From contig JBKPCD010000265.1 of NCBI GenBank assembly GCA_046727175.1, positions 1 to 5,100 on the forward strand: a stretch of DNA of 5,100 bases, read 5' to 3'. Origin of the DNA: JBKPCD01 sp046727175. GTDB lineage: Bacteria > Acidobacteriota > Vicinamibacteria > Vicinamibacterales > 2-12-FULL-66-21. Of the stretch, positions 1-5,100 are shown in pieces. Under the pieces are notes generated by a model, which did no database searches, had not been told where the DNA came from, and saw only the letters and a program-made list of their open reading frames with translations. The translations under genes and the position numbers were made by a program. Within the stretch, counting starts at the first letter, position 1, and the number at the start of each line of letters is the position of its first letter.

Positions 1-218
1 CGAAGACCGGTACCGTCGGCGTGCAAAGCCGGCAGGACGCGCAGCGTCAGGTCGCTCAGCTCGACCTCGGCGTCCAGTCGGTCGGAGAGTGTCTGGACGA
101 CCCGCTTGCGCAGGGTTTCCGACGTGAAGGGGATGCGCAGCGCGAGAGTGATCGCGCCGACGGTGAGAATCCCGAGACAAGCTGCGACGAAGATCCAGAG
201 CCGGCGTCTAGAGATCAC
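1..218 (-). CDS. AsmA-family protein, N-terminal part (cut by window edge)
   Basis: This is a partial gene; its first 72 codons are visible and it continues past base 1. Translation from GTG at 218 gives an N-terminus with Arg-rich start (ISRRRLW), then one hydrophobic segment at about residues 7-26, then a segment containing TSETLRKRVVQTLSDRLDA and LSDLTLRVLPALHADGTGL. A single N-terminal membrane anchor followed by 'F.se.LR..v...ls..l.a.vel..l.lrvlP.l...g.gl' is the typical start of AsmA-like proteins, large inner-membrane-anchored periplasmic proteins related to TamB/YhdP that are linked to outer-membrane assembly or lipid transport. The start is well supported: AGGAG (226-230, minus strand) lies 7 nt before the GTG. 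The gene is 604 bp downstream of the transglutaminase gene, so it probably has its own promoter. The family is inferred from the N-terminus only; the C-terminal AsmA domain is not in the window. Confidence 0.72.
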   Translation of the reverse strand, partial: MISRRRLWIFVAACLGILTVGAITLALRIPFTSETLRKRVVQTLSDRLDAEVELSDLTLRVLPALHADGTGL

Positions 219-225
219 TGACCCA

Positions 226-230
226 CTCCT
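226..230 (-). promoter_or_regulatory. Shine-Dalgarno site of the AsmA-like gene
   Basis: AGGAG on the minus strand, 7 nt upstream of the GTG at 216-218. This site decides the choice of the GTG start for the partial AsmA-like gene. Confidence 0.7.
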
Positions 231-348
231 GCGGCGAACCGTAAGACATGTGCTAATTCCGCCTCGAGCGGCGTGCTTCTAGCGACCATGTTTCTGTCTC
301 ATAAAGGCGGTTACTTCTCCTCATCCTCTACCCAACAGAGCATGCTGC

Positions 349-678
349 ATGCGCGCACGCGTGTCTGTGCGTTTGAGAACAGCCACATCGCCATCAGTTC
401 TTCAACTCTCGCGGCAGGCTGGCGCCAACGGCATCGTTCAAGTTGCGACTCGAGTGGCCTGGAGCGACTTCGTGTCGCCGCGCTACGTCGACGACGATCC
501 GATTGCGAACGGTAATGTCTCGGAAGTGACCGGCCGGGGAGAGACTGTCAGGGTCTTCACGACGCTGCTCCGCGATGGCCAGCTCTTTATTGCACTGTTT
601 TCAGCGCACTGGCCAAACGACGGCGACTGGGCCGGCATCGCCATGTTCCGAGTCGATGTCTCGAGCGGCAACAGATGA
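349..678 (+). CDS. Doubtful hypothetical protein, 109 aa
   Basis: I do not recognise this protein. The first 25 or so residues are Arg/Ser-rich and look random. From about residue 26 the sequence is more protein-like: it alternates hydrophobic and charged residues (ATRVAWSDFV, VRVFTTLLRDGQLFIALFSA, DWAGIAMFRVDV), consistent with beta strands, and most codons in this part end in G or C. No good Shine-Dalgarno site precedes ATG 349; the frame is open back to a TAG at 280-282 without an earlier ATG or GTG. It would be the only plus-strand gene, divergent from the AsmA-like gene and convergent with the transglutaminase gene. It could be a real small gene with a misplaced start, the tail of a decayed gene, or chance. 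No signal peptide or membrane segment is evident. Confidence 0.3.
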   Translation: MRARVSVRLRTATSPSVLQLSRQAGANGIVQVATRVAWSDFVSPRYVDDDPIANGNVSEVTGRGETVRVFTTLLRDGQLFIALFSAHWPNDGDWAGIAMFRVDVSSGNR

Positions 679-780
679 TTCAGCCTCTCCAGCCATCGGG
701 CCGAGAGCGTTCGACTGCCTGTTGTCCAGCGTCGCGATCGTCTCGGTAGTGTGCCTCGCGAGTACGTCCTGGCGGCGTAG

Positions 781-801
781 TCTGGGTTCTCCGCACCCAG
801 A
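781..801. repeat. Small inverted repeat after the transglutaminase gene
   Basis: Perfect 7-bp arms (TCTGGGT at 781-787 and ACCCAGA at 795-801) with a 7-nt loop, starting 21 bp past the stop codon of the minus-strand transglutaminase gene. The position suits a transcript end, but no T-tract follows on the minus strand, so it is not a canonical intrinsic terminator. It may only stabilise the 3' end or be chance. Confidence 0.35.
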
Positions 802-822
802 GGTCACGGCCAGGGCACGGCC

Positions 823-1701
823 TTACTGGACGCTGCAGGTCTCTTCGATGACGCTCACATCGACATCCATGCCGCGGAACGACGAGGCCGGACCAATGAA
901 CGTGCCCCACAGCGGCAGCGCGTTCCGCTGATCCCATGCCACCGCCACACGAATGAGATTGCGATTCCCGACGATGCTGTTTGTAGGGTCGAAGTCGACC
1001 CATCCGGCTCCGGGCAGGTACGCTTGCATCCAGCCGTGCGTTGTTCCTCCACCCACGGCGGCTCGGTTCGCATCCGGCACGAAGATGTAACCGCTCACGA
1101 AGCGTGCGGCGAGCCCGAGTGACCGAACGGCTTCCATCATGAGCACCGCGAAGTCCCGACAGCTGCCGCTGCGGCGCCGAAGCGTCTCACCCGGGCTCTG
1201 GACACCCTTCTCACTCCGCCGCACATATCCGAACTCCTCCTTGATGCTGTGGGTCATCGAGTGGAGCAGTGCCATCGTGGTTGCCGATCCAGACGAGGTC
1301 AGGAAGCGCGCCGTCCACGGACCGAGGTCGTCGCTTGGATACCGGCGTACCATGGCGCTGATGAGATCAGGCCGTTCGTCATCCGAATAGTGAAATGGAT
1401 AGTGCTGCGCCCCGATGTCGAGTGCGTAGTCGGGCAACGCCGTCTCTATGTGCTCGAGAGTGACAGTGCTGTCGAAGCGAAGCTCGGTCGCCGCGTCGTC
1501 AAACGTTGCGATGGCCACCGAATTATCGAAGACATCGTGAAGCCAGCGAAAGTCCGACGGACGCGGCAGGATATCCAACTTCGTGCTGATGAGCCTGAGA
1601 TCGTGACTTTCGCGTGGCCGAAACATCATGCGATGTTCACCGAATCTCACGGGCTCCGAATATCGGTAGATCGTGACGTGCCGCACTGTCAGAAGACGCA
1701 T
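823..1701 (-). CDS. Transglutaminase-like cysteine protease family protein (complete Cys-His-Asp triad)
   Basis: A 292-aa protein of the bacterial transglutaminase-like family (COG1305 type). Residues about 3-85 form the N-terminal beta domain common in this group (VRHVTIYRYSEPVRFGEHRM at its start). Residues about 135-240 are the papain-like core. The catalytic triad is visible: Cys181 in GSCRDFAVLMMEA, His222 in THGWMQAYLP and Asp238 in GWVDFDPTN. Family members act as cysteine peptidases, amidases or transglutaminases; the substrate cannot be read from the sequence. There is no signal peptide or membrane helix, so a cytoplasmic location is inferred. ATG 1701 overlaps the end of the upstream transglutaminase-like gene by 13 bp and has only a weak ribosome site, which suggests translational coupling. 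The full length and intact motifs indicate a functional gene. Confidence 0.93.
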   Translation of the reverse strand: MRLLTVRHVTIYRYSEPVRFGEHRMMFRPRESHDLRLISTKLDILPRPSDFRWLHDVFDNSVAIATFDDAATELRFDSTVTLEHIETALPDYALDIGAQHYPFHYSDDERPDLISAMVRRYPSDDLGPWTARFLTSSGSATTMALLHSMTHSIKEEFGYVRRSEKGVQSPGETLRRRSGSCRDFAVLMMEAVRSLGLAARFVSGYIFVPDANRAAVGGGTTHGWMQAYLPGAGWVDFDPTNSIVGNRNLIRVAVAWDQRNALPLWGTFIGPASSFRGMDVDVSVIEETCSVQ

Positions 1702-2549
1702 GGAGTCCCGGCCGAATTGGCGAATCCCACCTTCTCGAGAGGTCTCTTGACCTCGTCCGTCCAGACCCTGAAACCCGCGAGCGTGTTGGGACCGAATGTG
1801 TTACTGATCGCCACATCCGTCGCGTCGCGCCCTCGAGCGATGAGCACGCGACCGATCCGTGGGATATTGTTCCGCGGATCAAACGTGTGCCAGCGCCCCC
1901 CGATATAGGCCTCGAACCACGCCGCAAAATCCATCGGACCATAGGGAGGCGGGATGCCGATATCGCCGAGATAGCCCGTGCAATAGCGAGCCGGAATGTT
2001 CATGCAGCGGCAGAATGCGATCGCGAGATGCGCGTAATCGCGGCACACGCCTTTGCCGTCCTGGAGAGCGTCCCACGCCGTTCTCGTCGATCGGGCATCC
2101 TGGTAGCCGAAAGTGATGTGTCGATGCACGTAGTCGCAGATGGCCTGGATGCGGCGGGTGCCGGTAGGCGATTTGCCGAACAGATCCCACGCGATGCCAG
2201 TCAGCCGATCCGTCTCGCAGTATCGACTGCCCAGGAGAAACACGAGGGTTTCTTCGGGCAGATCTTGCACCTCATGCTGCTGGTCCGATTCGGCGATCGT
2301 GTCGGGCTCACCGGAGTCGTTCAGCAGGGCACTGGCCGACAGTCGCAGCCGACCTGCCGGCGCAAGAATACGGGTGCACCAGTTGCCAAAACCGTCCCTG
2401 TAGGACGTCATGGGGACGAACGGATCAGTGATCATTCGATCGGGGACAATGATGTCGTTGGCGCGCGTGTGGTGGATGTTCACCAGCAGCACCATCGGCG
2501 TCTCGTTCGGACAGTCGTACATCAGCTCGTACCCAACGCGGATCTGCAT
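1689..2549 (-). CDS. Transglutaminase-like protein lacking the catalytic His
   Basis: A 286-aa protein from ATG 2549. It belongs to a different branch of the transglutaminase-like superfamily from its downstream neighbour. Residues about 1-85 form the N-terminal domain (MQIRVGYELMYDCPNETPM; YRDGFGNWCTRILAPAGRL). The core holds the nucleophile Cys169 (GKGVCRDYAHLAIAFC), then CRCMNIPARYCTGYLGDIG, then DFAAWFEAYIGGRWHTFDP with Asp224. The residue aligned with the catalytic His is Ala209 (DFAAWFEAY against THGWMQAY in the neighbour). From memory, relatives often have Ser here, so the branch may be non-canonical by nature. Start: the frame is open to GTG 2612 (307 aa), with another ATG at 2588 (299 aa); none has a clear Shine-Dalgarno site. 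I chose 2549 because family members as I recall them start at M-x-I-R-x-G-Y-E-L. No signal peptide is seen. It overlaps the next gene by 13 bp. Confidence 0.9.
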   Translation of the reverse strand: MQIRVGYELMYDCPNETPMVLLVNIHHTRANDIIVPDRMITDPFVPMTSYRDGFGNWCTRILAPAGRLRLSASALLNDSGEPDTIAESDQQHEVQDLPEETLVFLLGSRYCETDRLTGIAWDLFGKSPTGTRRIQAICDYVHRHITFGYQDARSTRTAWDALQDGKGVCRDYAHLAIAFCRCMNIPARYCTGYLGDIGIPPPYGPMDFAAWFEAYIGGRWHTFDPRNNIPRIGRVLIARGRDATDVAISNTFGPNTLAGFRVWTDEVKRPLEKVGFANSAGTPCVF

Positions 2550-2682
2550 GGTCGTCACGCAGTCATTCGCCACAAGGGAGTCATTCATCGTCTCAACGCA
2601 TTCGCCCTGCACGCGTCAACGCGGGCACGAGCGCGGGGCGACACGGCGTCCGGCGCTCGAGATCACCAAGTGGTTCTCGTAT

Positions 2683-3144
2683 CTATTGTCGCGGCTCGAG
2701 GACGATCTCACGCCCCAGCCGGGCTGCCCAGGACCTCGCGAATCTCCAGCCGTTCTTTGTACCCCTGCCGCATCTTCTCATCGCCCCCAAGCAGTTTTTG
2801 CGTGAGAGCATCGGCTTTGGGTTCCGCGGCTTCCATCGACGCCAGGTCCTTGTATTCGGTCATCAACATTAGGTTCCAGTCGCCAGGATTGTGTGGTTCG
2901 GTCGCGATGACCCGATACGAAACGATCAAACTGTCCTTTTTCAGCGCTTCCTGCTCCCGCTTCCATTCGGTCGCGATGTAGTTCAGGTACGACGACTCCA
3001 TCCCGGGTTTCATCCGGATGAACGCGATGTCCCATACGGACCGTTGCGGTAGGGTCGCGTGGCATCGGCATAGACCGACAATCCGGCGCCAATCAGGCCG
3101 AGCATGACGAGCGACGCGGCAATCGACTTGCGTTTGAGCGACAT
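2683..3144 (-). pseudogene. Small exported protein of unknown function, broken by two frameshifts
   Basis: Starting at ATG 3144, with AAAGGAA (3152-3158) 7 nt upstream, the frame gives a signal peptide (MSLKRKSIAASLVMLGLIGA..., likely cut after VYA at residue 26) and runs to YRNGP before a stop at 3010-3012. Restoring one base near 3037-3042 continues as VWDIAFIRMKPGMESSYLNY, then WKREQEALKKDSLIVSYRVI and WNLMLMTEYKDLASME, to LEIREVLGS. That frame stops at 2708-2710; removing one C from the CCC run at 2721-2723 leads on to RLGREIVLEPRQ and a TAG at 2683-2685. The two shifts cancel, giving a 153-aa secreted protein. The restored sequence resembles a family of uncharacterised exported proteins I have seen mainly in soil bacteria; the function is unknown. 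It follows the TPR gene by 48 bp, so probably the same operon. It is either a recent pseudogene or contains sequencing errors. Confidence 0.82.
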
Positions 3145-3151
3145 GGCTTTG

Positions 3152-3158
3152 TTCCTTT
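3152..3158 (-). promoter_or_regulatory. Shine-Dalgarno site of the frameshifted exported-protein gene
   Basis: AAAGGAA on the minus strand, 7 nt before ATG 3142-3144. It supports the upstream start that supplies the signal peptide, over the internal ATG at 3013, which has no ribosome site. Confidence 0.6.
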
Positions 3159-3192
3159 CGCTTCGGTTGAATGGATGCCTGGTGGAGAGTTG

Positions 3193-4659
3193 TTAGCTGC
3201 CGGCGGTTTTGACAGCCTTTGAGCGCACCATGGCGTACGCCAAACTGTTCTGATTCCAGTTCGCGACCTTCTTGTACAGAGCTGCTGCGCCCGGCGCGTC
3301 CCCTTTCATCCTCATCGCCTCGGCTGTATAGAACATCGTGTAGACGTCTTCGGGATCAGTCTTCTTGAAATGTCGCAGCGCTTGGTCCAGATCTCCCTGC
3401 CTGAAAGCGATCAGGCCGAGCGTGCGCTCATAGGATCGGGTGACAGCAGCCGGCAACTCCGGCGTCATCAATGACCGGGCCTTTTCGGCTTCCGCCTGAG
3501 CAGTGGTGAAATCCTTGGTCTGGGCAGCAACCAGCGCACGCCCCATGTGCATCTCTCGCCTGAAGTTGGCCTTCACACGCTCGGGCAACTGCGAACTGTC
3601 AAGAGTTGTCCAGGCCTGGTCGAAGTGGTTGCGCGCTTCGGTCGGCTTTCCGGCTTCCGACAGCACGAATGCGGCGTCCAGGTGAGTCCCGATCGCATTC
3701 GGCACGAGGTTTTCTTTCACCGCCAGCGCCCTCTGCTGCTCGAGCGCTGCGAGCGCTTCGGACGTTTTCCCTTCATGAACATACGAAACTGCCGTCCATG
3801 AAAGTCCCTCCGCCTTGTCGGGAGGGGTGAGGGCCTGGTCCGACATACGCGTGTATGTCTCCCGCGCCTTCGCGTAATCGCCCTTGAACAGATAGTTGTG
3901 GCCGATGCCCGTGAGCGATGCAAGGAACGACGGGTCCTTCTCCAACGCTTTGCTGTACTGCGCAATCGATTCGTCGAAGCGGCCCATCCGGAGCAGGAGT
4001 TCGGCATATGAATCATACGGGTTTGGCCTGTCGGACCGAGCGGCCACGTACTGCTTCAGCGCCTGCTCCGCCTTGGCGTAGTCGCCGTTCCTAATATGGA
4101 TGTAGCCGATTTGGTTGTACGGCGCTGCGAATGTCGGATCGATCGTCGTCGCGCGCGTGAAGTACTGAAGCGCCTGGCCGTCGTCGACGCCACGTATGAA
4201 ATTCCCCGCGAAGCACAGCACGTGTTTGTCGTTTGGGTACAGCTTGATCAGTTCCGACAAATGTTCTTTGACTTTCGGGACGTCTCCATCAGCCGATGAT
4301 TGAAGCGTCATGATCCAATGGCGCTCGCCGGCTGACACTGTGCCTGACAAGTCCATCGCCTTCTCGCGGTTCTGCCGAGCCATGTTGAACCCGCCGCCCG
4401 TCATCGAGCGAAGCGCATAAGCCATTGCAAACCTGGGGTCTTTCTGGATTGCCTCGTCGAGCAAGGGTCGGGCGCTCTCGCTTTCGACGTTCTCGACGTA
4501 GTCCAGTGCTTTTTCGTAGAGCGCCAGGGCGTCGTTGGATGTCGTCGTGACGCTCAATTGATCGCTCGAATGTGCCAGAACTGCGCCTGATGCCACGACG
4601 AGCCACGCACCTGCGATGACCCGGCCTACGTTCACCACGGTCGAACAGACGTTCGTCAT
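3193..4659 (-). CDS. Secreted tetratricopeptide (TPR) repeat protein
   Basis: A 488-aa protein from ATG 4659. An N-terminal Sec signal peptide has a hydrophobic core at about residues 14-28 (VIAGAWLVVASGAVLA), with likely cleavage after Ala29; a periplasmic or exported location is inferred. The mature part is almost all helical TPR-type pairs: about 42-83 (NDALALYEKALDYV, LDEAIQKDPRFAMAYAL), 160-210 (ALQYFTRATTIDPTFAAPYN, GDYAKAEQALKQYV), 214-270 (NPYDSYAELLLRMGRFDES, ALEKDPSFLAS, GDYAKARETY), and weaker repeats at about 285-315, 325-350, 375-400 and 410-465. TPR domains bind partner proteins; no enzymatic domain is seen. The frame stays open upstream to 5076, but the ribosome site and signal peptide fix the start at 4659. 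The gene lies 48 bp before the small exported-protein gene and probably leads that operon. The overall pattern matches TPR proteins common in Acidobacteriota (from memory). Confidence 0.92.
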   Translation of the reverse strand: MTNVCSTVVNVGRVIAGAWLVVASGAVLAHSSDQLSVTTTSNDALALYEKALDYVENVESESARPLLDEAIQKDPRFAMAYALRSMTGGGFNMARQNREKAMDLSGTVSAGERHWIMTLQSSADGDVPKVKEHLSELIKLYPNDKHVLCFAGNFIRGVDDGQALQYFTRATTIDPTFAAPYNQIGYIHIRNGDYAKAEQALKQYVAARSDRPNPYDSYAELLLRMGRFDESIAQYSKALEKDPSFLASLTGIGHNYLFKGDYAKARETYTRMSDQALTPPDKAEGLSWTAVSYVHEGKTSEALAALEQQRALAVKENLVPNAIGTHLDAAFVLSEAGKPTEARNHFDQAWTTLDSSQLPERVKANFRREMHMGRALVAAQTKDFTTAQAEAEKARSLMTPELPAAVTRSYERTLGLIAFRQGDLDQALRHFKKTDPEDVYTMFYTAEAMRMKGDAPGAAALYKKVANWNQNSLAYAMVRSKAVKTAGS

Positions 4660-4663
4660 TGAC

Positions 4664-4670
4664 CCTCCTT
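4664..4670 (-). promoter_or_regulatory. Shine-Dalgarno site of the TPR gene
   Basis: AAGGAGG on the minus strand, 4 nt (5 nt if counted as AAGGAG) before ATG 4657-4659. This near-perfect site settles the start of the TPR protein at 4659, although the frame is open for a further 139 codons upstream. Confidence 0.8.
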
Positions 4671-5058
4671 CGGTTCCCGATCGGCAACGACACGGCGGCA
4701 CTCGAGCACCGACACGCCTTGCCACTGCGAACCTACTGTGCAAAGTATGGCCGCCACGAGAACTCCCATCGTTCCGGATCCACGACCACGAGTTATGCGA
4801 ACACCGGATTGGCGAACAAGAGAAGCCGTTGGCGACATCCGCCGCAATCGCGAGCCAAGCCGCCGCAGCTAGCAGGGTATTCGCCACTTCAGCGGTGACC
4901 CGGTCGTGCCGGCGGTTTGCCTCACGAGACCGACGAGCCCCACGCCTGCTGTGAAGATAGACGCGACAATACACGCTGTGAGGTCGCTCAGCAGTCCAAA
5001 ACAGCACACCGCATCGAAACCGCTTCAGGGATTGAACGGGCGCACCGGCTGGATGGCG

Positions 5059-5085
5059 CGATCGCTGCGGTAACATCAGCGATCG
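5059..5085. repeat. Perfect inverted repeat, 9-bp arms and 9-nt spacer
   Basis: CGATCGCTG (5059-5067) and CAGCGATCG (5077-5085) are exact reverse complements separated by 9 nt. The right arm overlaps a second small inverted repeat, TCAGC (5076-5080) / GCTGA (5086-5090), with a 5-nt loop. There is no flanking T-tract, so an intrinsic terminator is unlikely. The site could be a protein-binding operator or a structural element about 400 bp upstream of the TPR gene. Confidence 0.5.
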
Positions 5086-5100
5086 GCTGATGCGGTCTCG

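Larger units (their letters stand above)
219..822. other. 604-bp stretch between the transglutaminase and AsmA-like genes
   Basis: No confident gene lies here. The part next to 218 should hold the AsmA-like gene's promoter, but I see no clear -35/-10 pair on the minus strand. The middle holds one plus-strand ORF (349-678) with coding-like composition in its second half. The part next to 823 holds a 7-bp-stem hairpin (781-801). No minus-strand ORF in the stretch gives a protein-like sequence. Either a small plus-strand gene is present or this is old, decayed sequence. Confidence 0.5.
4660..5100. other. Leader region upstream of the TPR gene, no confident gene
   Basis: This 441-bp stretch should contain the promoter of the TPR-led operon, but I cannot identify a convincing -35/-10 pair. 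Two minus-strand frames encode hydrophobic runs that would join through a single frameshift near 4890-4900 (see findings), which may be the remnant of a small membrane protein. A short minus-strand ORF (4656-4847) ends in an ATGA overlap with the TPR start, but its product looks random. A perfect inverted repeat sits at 5059-5085. The plus-strand ORFs here are not protein-like. Confidence 0.45.

Noticed and set aside
1249..1908. A 219-codon plus-strand ORF
   Set aside because: It is antisense to both transglutaminase-like genes and its sequence has no recognisable domain.
2550..2682. A possible terminator between the frameshifted gene and the transglutaminase genes
   Set aside because: The best local inverted repeat (about 2658-2679) has a 2-nt loop and a bulge and no T-tract, so I do not call a terminator.
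1887..2981. A 364-codon open frame on the plus strand
   Set aside because: It lies antisense across the transglutaminase-like gene and the frameshifted gene. Its product is Arg/Ala/Val-rich with no recognisable motif, while the minus strand carries clear catalytic and family motifs. It is a shadow frame produced by high G+C.
2778..3092. A minus-strand 104-aa ORF overlapping the small exported-protein gene
   Set aside because: It is the third frame of that gene. Its product has no family-like segments, whereas the other two frames join into a coherent protein.
4656..4847. A minus-strand 63-aa ORF whose stop overlaps the TPR start (ATGA)
   Set aside because: The overlap looks like translational coupling, but the product resembles no protein, its own start has no ribosome site, and its last codons simply encode the TPR gene's ribosome site.
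4660..5076. A 139-codon N-terminal extension of the TPR protein
   Set aside because: The frame is open, but a near-perfect ribosome site and a signal peptide start at 4659. The extension is Arg/Ser-rich and would bury the signal peptide inside the protein.

Overview
This window comes from a fairly G+C-rich (about 60% by eye) Gram-negative bacterium. Three things point that way: an AsmA-type inner-membrane protein start, Sec signal peptides, and strong AGGAGG-type ribosome sites. The TPR protein and the small secreted protein next to it resemble lineage-specific families I associate with soil Acidobacteriota and relatives. That placement is from memory, not from a search.

All confidently called genes lie on the minus strand, so transcription runs from high to low coordinates. 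In that order: (1) about 440 bp (4660-5100) with no confident gene, holding a perfect 9-bp-arm inverted repeat and a possible remnant of a membrane protein. (2) A secreted TPR-repeat protein (3193-4659) with an excellent Shine-Dalgarno site. (3) 48 bp further on, a small exported protein (2683-3144) whose frame is broken twice, by one missing base near 3037-3042 and one extra base near 2721-2723; undoing both gives a coherent 153-residue protein. (4) Two different transglutaminase-like proteins (2549-1689 and 1701-823) that overlap by 13 bp. The first has the catalytic Cys and Asp but Ala where the His should be; the second has a complete Cys-His-Asp triad. (5) A 604-bp stretch (219-822) with one doubtful plus-strand ORF and a small hairpin. 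(6) The first 72 codons of an AsmA-like gene with a GTG start, running off the left edge.

The TPR protein and the small exported protein probably form one unit acting in the periplasm or on the cell surface. The two transglutaminase-like proteins have no visible signal peptide and look cytoplasmic. They may be on the same transcript, but 133 bp separates them from the broken gene. I see no phage, IS, CRISPR, tRNA or rRNA features. The most notable points are the doubly frameshifted gene and the coupled pair of transglutaminase homologues, one lacking the catalytic His. I found no convincing new multi-gene system.
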